13,469 nt of DNA from an uncultured Coriobacteriaceae bacterium. Its GTDB lineage: Bacteria; Actinomycetota; Coriobacteriia; Coriobacteriales; QAMH01. Location: positions 1 to 13,469 of the forward strand of contig CACZSV010000006.1 in assembly GCA_902783925.1 (NCBI GenBank), given 5' to 3'. The position numbers and the translations under genes were made by a program. The notes below the pieces were generated by a model that ran no database searches, was not told the origin of the DNA, and saw only the letters and a list, made by a program, of their open reading frames with translations. Shown here one piece after another: positions 7,701-13,469 of this stretch (position 1 is its first letter; each line of letters opens with the position of its first letter).

Positions 7701-9326
7701 CGATTCTCGCAATGCATCGATGGGCGGGTTCGTGACCTGAGCAAAAAGCTGATTGAAGTAATCGAAAAGCCTGCGTGGCCGCTGCGAGAGGCATGCAAGC
7801 GTGCTGTCTGCGCCCATGGAAGCGAGCGGCGTGCTGCCGGTTTTTGCCATTGGCACGATAGCTTCGACAATATCATCGTAGTACATGCCGTGCATCGCCT
7901 GCCGCGTCCAGATCGGCACCTGCGTATCGCATGCATCCGGGGCTTTGGCATCGGGCGTCTCCACAAGATTCGCAAGCGAAACGAGACCAGCGTCGAGCCA
8001 TTGCCTATACGGTTTCTCGTTGGCGAATTCATTCTTGATATCGTCGTCAAAAAGCACACGGTCTGCCGCGGGGTCGACGAGCAGCATCTGTCCCGGACCA
8101 AGGCTTCCCGCAATGAGAATGCTCGCAGGATCGATATCGAGCACGCCGACCTCGCTCGAGAGCAGGAGCCTATCGTCGCTGGTCACGTAATAGCGCGCGG
8201 GACGTAGGCCGTTGCGATCAAGCGCCGCGCCTGTCACACGTCCATCGGTAAACGCCACGGCAGCCGGACCATCCCACGCCTCGACGACCATAGACTGATA
8301 CGCGTCCCATGCCTTGCGCTTATCGGAGAGATTGTCATTGTTATCCCATGGTTCTGGCATAACCATAGAAACGGCGCGCGGCAGGCTGCGCCCGTTCATG
8401 AAGAGAAATTCGATGAGGTTGTCGAGCATGGAGGAATCCGAACCCTCGCCCGCAAACACCGGCAGAACGTCTTGCAGCTTGTTTCCAAAGACGGGCGAAT
8501 ACATCCCCGGCTCGCGCGAGCGCACCCAGTTGACATTTCCGCGCAGGGTGTTTATCTCGCCATTGTGAATGATGAAGCGGTTGGGATGCGCACGCTCCCA
8601 CGACGGGGCTGTGTTAGTTGAGTAGCGCGAATGCACAAGCGCGAGCGCCGTCTCGACAGCTGCGTCGTTGAGGTCTCGGAAAAACTCGCGCATCTGAGTC
8701 GCAAGCAACATGCCCTTGTACACGATCGTGCGCGCGCTCATGGAGCACACGTAGAAGATTTTATCTGCGAGGGTCGCTTCTGCCTGAACGGCTTTTTCGA
8801 TTCTGCGGCGACAGGCATAGAGTTTGCGTTCGTATGCATCGCCAACAGAGACCTCCTCTGGCCTGCCGAGAAAGGCCTGCTTAATACGTGGCATGCTCGC
8901 CAGCGCCGTGGCCCCCAAGTCGCGCGGTTCCACAGGCACGTCGCGCCAGAACAGCACCGCAATGCCTTCTTCAGCGCAACCGCGTTCGAACAGCTGACGC
9001 GCGGTGTTCATGCCTTCGTCATCCTGCGGCATGAAGAGCATTGCAACTGCGTAGTCACCTTCGTCTGGCAGCAAATGCCCGTAGCGCTGCGCTTCCCTGC
9101 GGAAGAAGCGATGCGGCATCTGGAAGAGAATGCCTGCGCCGTCTCCGGTGTTTTCTTCGAGGCCGACGCCACCACGATGCTCAAGATTGATGAGCACAGA
9201 AAGCGCATCTTCGAGCATTTGATGACTGCGCTTGCCCGCAATGTGCACAAGCGCGCCTATTCCGCATGCGTCATGCTCGAACTGTTCGCGGTACAAGCCG
9301 CGTCGATTGCTGCCGGTCTGCCCCAT
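4716..9326 (-). CDS. gltB: Glutamate synthase large (alpha) subunit
   Basis: This subunit converts glutamine plus 2-oxoglutarate to two glutamates, using electrons from GltD. Its 1536 residues match the family. The N-terminal class II glutaminase begins EHDACGIGALVHI; Cys21 should become the N-terminal nucleophile after a 20-residue propeptide is removed. HNGEINTLRGN (about 256-266) is the glutaminase substrate motif. The FMN synthase barrel holds SVKLVSEAGVGTIATGVAKG and SGSNGGTGAAPRDSIHHAG (about 1035-1075), then the 3Fe-4S Cys set C1133-x5-C1139-x4-C1144 in GCLMQRDCHNDTCPVG. The C-terminal beta-helix domain with many GxGxG-like turns lies at about 1280-1480. I chose the ATG at 9326 because GGAGG (9336-9332) lies 5 bases upstream; the in-frame ATG at 9338 lacks that spacing. 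The gene lies upstream of gltD in one operon. A GlnR-like box sits 60 bases upstream, and a 52-bp repeat array lies beyond that. Confidence 0.96.
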   Translation of the reverse strand: MGQTGSNRRGLYREQFEHDACGIGALVHIAGKRSHQMLEDALSVLINLEHRGGVGLEENTGDGAGILFQMPHRFFRREAQRYGHLLPDEGDYAVAMLFMPQDDEGMNTARQLFERGCAEEGIAVLFWRDVPVEPRDLGATALASMPRIKQAFLGRPEEVSVGDAYERKLYACRRRIEKAVQAEATLADKIFYVCSMSARTIVYKGMLLATQMREFFRDLNDAAVETALALVHSRYSTNTAPSWERAHPNRFIIHNGEINTLRGNVNWVRSREPGMYSPVFGNKLQDVLPVFAGEGSDSSMLDNLIEFLFMNGRSLPRAVSMVMPEPWDNNDNLSDKRKAWDAYQSMVVEAWDGPAAVAFTDGRVTGAALDRNGLRPARYYVTSDDRLLLSSEVGVLDIDPASILIAGSLGPGQMLLVDPAADRVLFDDDIKNEFANEKPYRQWLDAGLVSLANLVETPDAKAPDACDTQVPIWTRQAMHGMYYDDIVEAIVPMAKTGSTPLASMGADSTLACLSQRPRRLFDYFNQLFAQVTNPPIDALRESFITSTSLYLGNRGSMLEDARANCRAIRLDTPLLTQAEFDAISTLDRQGFKAARIKAVYSPQDGPHALAEALEHLCEQAEEEIGAGANILVVSDRCPADKAPIPSLLAVSSVYNHLQKMQVPTKADIVVEAGDVVSAHDCAALIGYSASGIFPYMAHETIAALTHDGALELSAQEGIANYNAAIVAGIVSIMAKMGISTMQGYHCAQVFEALGLGPNLVDEHFCRTISCVGGLELDDVQRECDMQQRVAHDMALSPAPDQLQSSGITCWRPRGGEEHLITPEVINLLQRAVREDDYALFESYSSLVHRHDRAVRLSDLLDFAPQRTSVPLDEVEPATSIVRRFNTGAMSYGSISREAHECLAIAMNRLGGRSNSGEGGEDPLREMTHANGDSARSAIKQIASGRFGCTSRYLMSANELQIKLAQGAKPGEGGHLPGRKVWPWIAEVRRSTPGVALISPPPHHDIYSIEDLAELIFDLKNANPRAKVSVKLVSEAGVGTIATGVAKGGAHKILVSGSNGGTGAAPRDSIHHAGLPLELGLAETQQTLLTNGLRSRVVLEADGKLMDGRDVAIACLLGAEEFGFATMPLIAMGCLMQRDCHNDTCPVGIATQDCRLRARFSGKPEYVERFMLFVAEHLRRIMADLGIRTVDEMVGRPDLLVPRTIEGEKNWKARLIDVSDLLVKAQAFYGSTIPGAECPHSLAHMAAPDPLPQTLDATLLVPYTHLSRELLEPVRFSAYVGNVDRAVGTMLGSTVTSAHADGLPDESLTVDCKGAGGMSFGAFLPAGITLNIEGDANDYFGKGLSGGIVTVTPSHKATYRPEENIVVGNVAFYGATSGRGFVCGCAGQRFAVRNSGATLVVEGLGNNGCEYMTGGKVLVLGEVGQNFAAGMSGGVAYVYDAEHTLRARCNHELVMMEKPAAAEIASIRELIEEHVQRTGSPLGVMLLYRFDDVSSRFVKVIPREYKRALELTLHEERAGVEHNEAVRRAFEIMRVGG

Positions 9327-9488
9327 GCATACCTCCATGCCCTCTACCTATGATGGGAAATGGTATGCAACACATCTGTCCGGTGCGTTTCGACCGTGTT
9401 ACGAGCATGTTAAAAGATGCGACAACGAGCGTACGTGTGGTTCTGCTCAGGTTATTGAATGGCGATTAATCCGCGTCTCAGCACGGCC
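9327..9488 (-). promoter_or_regulatory. gltB leader and probable promoter region
   Basis: This is the non-repetitive 162-base part of the purF-gltB gap, between the gltB start and the repeat array. It is richer in A/T than its surroundings (for example TTCAATAACC and TCTTTTAACA on the minus strand), as expected for a promoter, and holds the box at 9387-9413. I could not assign a -35/-10 pair with confidence, and I recognise no riboswitch. Confidence 0.45.
9387..9413 (-). promoter_or_regulatory. GlnR-like box upstream of gltB
   Basis: Read on the minus strand, in the direction of gltB, it is TTAAC-n6-GTAAC-n6-GAAAC, three half-sites at an exact 11-bp period. The last two match the actinobacterial GlnR consensus GTnAC-n6-GaAAC at every fixed position. 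The box ends 60 bases before the gltB ATG, close to the 55 bases seen at amtB. This is the better of the two matches in the window. The regulator is inferred. Confidence 0.5.
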
Positions 9489-10043
9489 GTGCACCTTTCG
9501 GAATCCCGGCCAAAGGTGCGCCGGGCCTCCCTATCGGGGGCGTGCACCTTTCGGAGCCTCGGTCAAAGGTGTATGGATCGCCCGGCTGCGGTCGTGCACA
9601 TTCTGCTGTTTCGGCCAAAAGTGTATGGATCTCAGAGCGCGGGCCGTGCACCTTCTGCTGTTTCGGCCAAAGGTGTATGGATCCCAGGGCGCGGACCGTG
9701 CACCTTTCGGGATCCCGGCCAAAGGTGTATGGATCGCCCGGCTGCGGTCGTGCACCTTCTGCTGTTTCGGGCAAAGGTGTATGGATCGCCCGGCTGCGGT
9801 CGTGCACCTTCTGCCCCTGGGAACGAAGGTGTGTGGCTTGCCCGGTTGCGGCCGTGCACCTTTTGGGATCCCGGTCAAAGGTGTATGGATCGCCCGGCTG
9901 CGGTCGTGCACCTTCTGCTGTTTCGGCCAAAGGTGTATGGATTCCGGAGCGCGGGCCGTGCACCTTCTGGGGTTTCGGGCAAAGGTGCGCAGGGCCTCCC
10001 TATCGGGGACGTGCACCTTTCGGAGCCTCGGTCAAAGGTGCAC
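9489..10043. repeat. Array of eleven 52-bp palindromic repeat units
   Basis: GTGCAC marks unit starts at 9489, 9542, 9594, 9646, 9698, 9750, 9802, 9854, 9906, 9958 and 10011: nine 52/53-bp steps plus one more, the eleventh unit being 33 bp. Each unit is a quasi-palindrome, GTGCACCTT...CAAAGGTG(T/C), of about 33 bp followed by a 19-23 bp linker. Inner cores come in recurring types (GGGATCCCGG in 1, 5, 8; TGCTGTTTCGG in 3, 4, 6, 9; GGAGCCTCGG in 2 and 11). Linkers also come in three types; two of them can form small hairpins (GATCGC/GCGGTC; GCCTCC/GGGGGC). Unit 7 is the most diverged. The array starts GTGCACCTTT and ends AAAGGTGCAC, so its two ends mirror each other. It begins 11 bases past the purF stop. 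No stop codons occur across it in several frames on both strands, but it does not look coding. I do not recognise the family. Confidence 0.95.
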
Positions 10044-10054
10044 TACAACACCGT

Positions 10055-11488
10055 TTACCGTACAGGGTATTCCCCGTTAAAACATGCAAGACAGAAGCCG
10101 TCATGTGTGCATCGATCAGTCGTCGCATCCACCGTAGGACCATAACCTCTGACCGCATCAATCAGGCCCGCTTCTGAAAGAAACGCCAGGGAATCCGCAC
10201 CGAGCCATGCACGCGCTTCCTCCACATCCATATTCGCCGAAAGCAGCTGCCCACGGGCCGCGGTATCGATACCATAGAAGCAAGGCCATTTCACCTCGGG
10301 GCAAATGATGCGCAGATGGACTTCGGCGGCACCGGTATCTCGCAACATCTGGACGAGTTCCTTGGCCGTGTTTCCACGCACGATGCTATCGTCGACGACA
10401 ACGAGCCGTTTGCCCGCAATAACGCTCGGCAGTGGATTGAGTTTTATACGAATGCCCTGACGGCGCAGAGCCTGAGTCGGTTCGATAAAGGTCCTGTGCG
10501 TATAGCGGTTCTTGACAATGCCATCCGCAAAAGGAATGCCGCTTACCTGCGAAAACCCAAGAGCTCCCGGCACGCCGCTATCGGGAACGCCTAAAACGAG
10601 GTCGGCTTGGGCCGGCGCCTCATGAGCAAGCATGCGCCCCATAGAAACACGCGATTGGTATACGGTTCGCCCGTCTATGACGCTATCAGGGCGCGCAAAA
10701 TACACATACTCGAATATGCAGGTTGAGCGATGCGCGGGCGCTGTTCCCTGAGTTACCGTCATGCCCTCCTTGTTCAGGCGTATCACCTCGCCTGGTCCCA
10801 CATCGCGCAATTCGTCTGCGCCGACGATGTCGAGCCCGCAGGTCTCGCTTGCGACGGCCCATCCGCCGCCGGGTAGTTTGCCAGCCGTGAGCGGGCGTAT
10901 GCCATGCGGGTCGCGAAACGCATACAGCGCACCCTGCGCAATCACCACCATGGCATACGCTCCGCGCATTATCTGCATGGCAGCCGCAATGCCGGCAGTG
11001 ACACTGCCGCTTTTCTCCGTTTCATGCGCAATGATGTATGCAGCTGCTTCGGAATCGGTGTGTATTTCTTCATGCACATGGGCGTTTTCCAGGTAATCGA
11101 CGAGTTCTCCGGGATTCGTGAGCGTCCCGTTGTGGGCAAGCGCAACGCGCGTGGACCCAACCTGTACGACAAACGGATGCGCCGATTGCACTGAGCCAAC
11201 TTCCCCGCTCGTCGAATAGCGACAGTGGCCTATCGCCGCAACGCCTTCGAGACGCGTCAGGTTTTGTTCCGAGAACACCTCGGTTACAAGGCCAAGATCC
11301 TTCTTGACCTGAATCGATGCACCGTCGTCCACAGCAATGCCCGCACTCTCCTGCCCACGATGCTGAAGCGCCTGCAAGCCAAAATACGTCATGCGCGCTG
11401 CGTCGCCCGCCGTGTCGTAAATCCCAAAGACCGCGCACTCTTCTTCGGGATGATCTGCAATGATACGTTGAGAACTCGAAGCCGTCAC
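10055..11488 (-). CDS. purF: Amidophosphoribosyltransferase (Fe-S type)
   Basis: PurF commits PRPP and glutamine to purine synthesis by making phosphoribosylamine. The protein has 477 residues, close to B. subtilis PurF (476). A 17-residue propeptide precedes C18 in EEECAVFGIYD, the glutaminase nucleophile after cleavage. Glutaminase motifs are HRGQESAGIA (43-52), HCRYSTSG (88-95) and AHNGTLTN (118-125). The PRPP loop VVVDDSIVRGNT is at 363-374. Cluster Cys residues C257, C403 (WPCFYG), C466 and C469 (CLAC) place it in the 4Fe-4S class; the C257-C403 spacing of 146 equals that of the B. subtilis ligands. I chose the GTG at 11488: it overlaps the carB stop by four bases (GTGA) and has GAGG 7 bases upstream. 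The upstream in-frame GTG or ATG extension is Arg-rich and lies inside carB. The stop is followed after 11 bases by the repeat array. Confidence 0.95.
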   Translation of the reverse strand: MTASSSQRIIADHPEEECAVFGIYDTAGDAARMTYFGLQALQHRGQESAGIAVDDGASIQVKKDLGLVTEVFSEQNLTRLEGVAAIGHCRYSTSGEVGSVQSAHPFVVQVGSTRVALAHNGTLTNPGELVDYLENAHVHEEIHTDSEAAAYIIAHETEKSGSVTAGIAAAMQIMRGAYAMVVIAQGALYAFRDPHGIRPLTAGKLPGGGWAVASETCGLDIVGADELRDVGPGEVIRLNKEGMTVTQGTAPAHRSTCIFEYVYFARPDSVIDGRTVYQSRVSMGRMLAHEAPAQADLVLGVPDSGVPGALGFSQVSGIPFADGIVKNRYTHRTFIEPTQALRRQGIRIKLNPLPSVIAGKRLVVVDDSIVRGNTAKELVQMLRDTGAAEVHLRIICPEVKWPCFYGIDTAARGQLLSANMDVEEARAWLGADSLAFLSEAGLIDAVRGYGPTVDATTDRCTHDGFCLACFNGEYPVR

Positions 11489-13469
11489 AGCTGCACCTCG
11501 CCTTCGCCCCTGCTCGCCGCGCCGCCCTCCAGGACAGTGCGAGCGCTGGGATGCCATTGGGGCAAATCCTGCAGGGCGATCGGGTCCGTTCTGCCCACAG
11601 CCACGGCGTCGAAGGCGAGCGCGAGCGCCTGAGCTCCCGCGATAGTGGTTGTATGACTTATGCCATGCAGCACCGCGAGCGCGCGTATCTGCTGACCGTC
11701 GCTATTCGATTCGCTCCCGCTCGGCGTGTTCACAATCAAATCGATGAGCCCCTGCCTGATGGCATCGGCGATATTCGGCGACCCGTCGCGAACCTTGCCC
11801 ACAACAGTGCAGTTCAAGCCAGCTGCACGCAACACGCTTGCCGTTCCCTTTGTAGCGACGAGCTCGAAACCGTTTCTCTCCAGGTCGAACGCTATAGGAG
11901 CAATTGCACGCTTATCGCGATCGCATACCGAGATAAATGCCTTGCCGCCAGTGCGCAGCTGCGTGTCGACCGCCTGCTGCGCCTTGGCATACGCGATGGG
12001 AAACGCATAGCCAATGCCCATGACCTCGCCCGTCGACTTCATCTCGGGGCCAAGCGAGACCTCGGATCCCGGAAAGCGCGACCAGGGCAGCACGGCCTCT
12101 TTCACGCTGAAGCGGCTGAGCTCGCGGTCGTCGGGGGGAAGCCCCATCTTGTCAAGCGGGATTCCCGCCATCACGAGAGCCGCGACCTTTGCCAGCGGAA
12201 CGCCGGTCGCCTTGGATGCAAAGGGCACGGTTCTGCTCGCGCGCGGATTGGCCTCGATAACATAGATACGGTTTGCGTGAATGGCGTATTGAACGTTCAC
12301 CAGTCCGACCGTGTCGAGCGCTCGGGCAATATCACGCGTAATCGCACGAAGCCTCGCGCATACGTCATCCGAAAGCGAGAAAGGCGGTGTGCAGCATGCC
12401 GAATCGCCCGAATGTATGCCCGCCATTTCGATATGCTCGAGTATACCGCCGACAAAGACGGATTCACCATCGCACACTGCGTCGACATCGACTTCGACGG
12501 CATCGTCGAGAAACCTGTCGAGATAAACCGGCCGTTCATCGGAAACAGCTGTGGCGCGGACAAGATAGCCCGCCAGCTGATCTTCGTCATGCACGACAGC
12601 CATACCTGCGCCGCCGAGCACGTAGCTTGGTCGCACGATGAGCGGATACCCGATGTGCGAAGCCACATCAGCTGCAGATTCGGCATCGAAGGCAACCCCA
12701 CTTGCCGGATACGCAACGTGCAATCTGTCGAGCAAAGACGCGAACCTCTCGCGGTCTTCTGCCAAATCGATTGCCGCTGGCTGCGTTCCCAAAATGGAGA
12801 CACCCGCCTCTTCGAGGGCACGCGCAAGCTTGAGCGGCGTCTGGCCACCAAGGGTCACGATGACGCCGTTCGGCTGTTCCGCTTCGACGATATCCATCAC
12901 GTCTTCAAAGGTCAGCGGCTCAAAATAGAGCTTATCGGACGTGTCGTAATCTGTGGAGACTGTCTCGGGATTGCAATTGACCATGATGGTCTCGAAGCCG
13001 GCATCGGCAAGCGCGTAACACGCATGGACGCAGCAGTAATCGAACTCGACGCCCTGCCCTATGCGGTTCGGGCCCGAGCCCAGAATGATGATCTTGGGCT
13101 TATCTGTGCAATCCGCCTCGTCCAAGACCGCATCATAGGTCTTGTACAGATAGCGCGTGCGGGCGGCGAACTCCGCCGCGCAAGTATCGACCATCTTGAA
13201 AGCCGGAACGACGCCGAGCTCGATTCGACGCGCGCGCACCTCTTTTTCTTTCGCATTGACCGCATGCGCTATCGCGGCATCCGAGATGCCGTAGCGCTTG
13301 CACACCCAAAGCGCATCTGCGTCGAGTTCCGCAAGCGTCAAGCCCGCAAGCCCGCTCTGAATGGCGACCATATCTGCCATGCGGTGCAAGAAGAACGCAT
13401 CGATGCCGCTCAATGCATGCACCTTTGCAACAGGCCACTCGCGCCGCAGCGCCTCGACAACGGCAAGCA
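11485..13469 (-). CDS. carB: Carbamoyl-phosphate synthase large subunit (partial, 5' end off the right edge)
   Basis: CarB uses two ATP-grasp domains to turn bicarbonate, ammonia from CarA and ATP into carbamoyl phosphate for pyrimidines and arginine. The last 660 residues are visible, so roughly 410-430 N-terminal residues (the first ATP-grasp domain) lie outside. In-frame sequence reaches the right edge (LAVVEALRREWPVAK), so the GTG at 13422 is not the start. Order seen: oligomerisation domain with GIDAFFLHRMADMV; second synthetase with GSGPNRIGQGVEFDYCCVHA at about visible residue 131, RFLDDAVEVDVDAVCDGE, EHIEMAGIHSGDSA and EANPRASRTVPFASKATGVP; then the MGS-like allosteric domain with VATKGTASVLRAAGL and NTPSGSESNSDG. 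The stop overlaps the purF GTG, implying coupled translation. carA is expected upstream, out of view. Confidence 0.95.
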   Translation of the reverse strand, partial: LAVVEALRREWPVAKVHALSGIDAFFLHRMADMVAIQSGLAGLTLAELDADALWVCKRYGISDAAIAHAVNAKEKEVRARRIELGVVPAFKMVDTCAAEFAARTRYLYKTYDAVLDEADCTDKPKIIILGSGPNRIGQGVEFDYCCVHACYALADAGFETIMVNCNPETVSTDYDTSDKLYFEPLTFEDVMDIVEAEQPNGVIVTLGGQTPLKLARALEEAGVSILGTQPAAIDLAEDRERFASLLDRLHVAYPASGVAFDAESAADVASHIGYPLIVRPSYVLGGAGMAVVHDEDQLAGYLVRATAVSDERPVYLDRFLDDAVEVDVDAVCDGESVFVGGILEHIEMAGIHSGDSACCTPPFSLSDDVCARLRAITRDIARALDTVGLVNVQYAIHANRIYVIEANPRASRTVPFASKATGVPLAKVAALVMAGIPLDKMGLPPDDRELSRFSVKEAVLPWSRFPGSEVSLGPEMKSTGEVMGIGYAFPIAYAKAQQAVDTQLRTGGKAFISVCDRDKRAIAPIAFDLERNGFELVATKGTASVLRAAGLNCTVVGKVRDGSPNIADAIRQGLIDLIVNTPSGSESNSDGQQIRALAVLHGISHTTTIAGAQALALAFDAVAVGRTDPIALQDLPQWHPSARTVLEGGAASRGEGEVQL

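Noticed and set aside
9327..9338. Four-residue longer GltB start at 9338
   Set aside because: The GGAGG that fits the ATG at 9326 lies within this extension, and the AGGG before 9338 is too close to serve it.
9489..10043. CRISPR array
   Set aside because: The regular spacing invites the idea, but there are no unique spacers: both the cores and the linkers recur among units, the repeat is only conserved in its arms, and no cas gene is present.
9489..10043. Integron attC-like cassette array
   Set aside because: Units are short imperfect palindromes, but no GTTRRRY core sites, cassette genes or integrase are seen.
9232..10177. Protein genes with Cys-rich repeats in the array, up to 282 residues on the plus strand and 161 on the minus
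   Set aside because: The array has no stops in several frames on both strands because of its composition, and 52 is not a multiple of 3, so the frame shifts at each unit. No good ribosome site, no known domain, and the frames run into gltB or purF.

Overview
The window looks like a chromosomal stretch of a moderately high-GC Gram-positive bacterium. The main clues are MurT (lipid II amidation, a Gram-positive wall trait), an iron-sulfur, propeptide-type PurF, and GlnR-like 11-bp-phased boxes of the kind known from Actinomycetota. An anaerobic actinobacterium, for example of the Coriobacteriia, is my best guess; this is inference, since no rRNA or taxon-specific gene is present.

Layout, left to right. 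(1) 1-1246, minus strand: murT, cut by the left edge, divergent from (2) amtB (1423-2697) and glnK (2764-3102) on the plus strand: the ammonium channel and its PII regulator. A strong hairpin sits in the amtB-glnK gap. (3) 3103-3265: a convergent gap with a long terminator-like hairpin and a second inverted repeat. (4) gltD (4714-3266) and gltB (9326-4716) on the minus strand: small and large subunits of glutamate synthase. (5) 9327-10054: a 728-bp gene-free region. Its gltB-proximal part carries a GlnR-like box; the rest is an eleven-unit array of 52-bp palindromic repeats ending 11 bp from the purF stop. (6) purF (11488-10055) and carB (right edge to 11485) on the minus strand, joined by a 4-base GTGA overlap.

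The theme is nitrogen flow. AmtB/GlnK take in and sense ammonium, GltBD moves the glutamine amide to 2-oxoglutarate, PurF and CarB (with CarA) spend glutamine on purines and carbamoyl phosphate, and MurT (with GatD, presumably just off the left edge) spends it on the cell wall. amtB and gltB share a similar three-half-site box at nearly the same distance from their start codons, which suggests one nitrogen regulator.

The unusual items are the 52-bp array, for which I recognise no family, and a GlnK whose T-loop has Val in place of the modifiable Tyr51.
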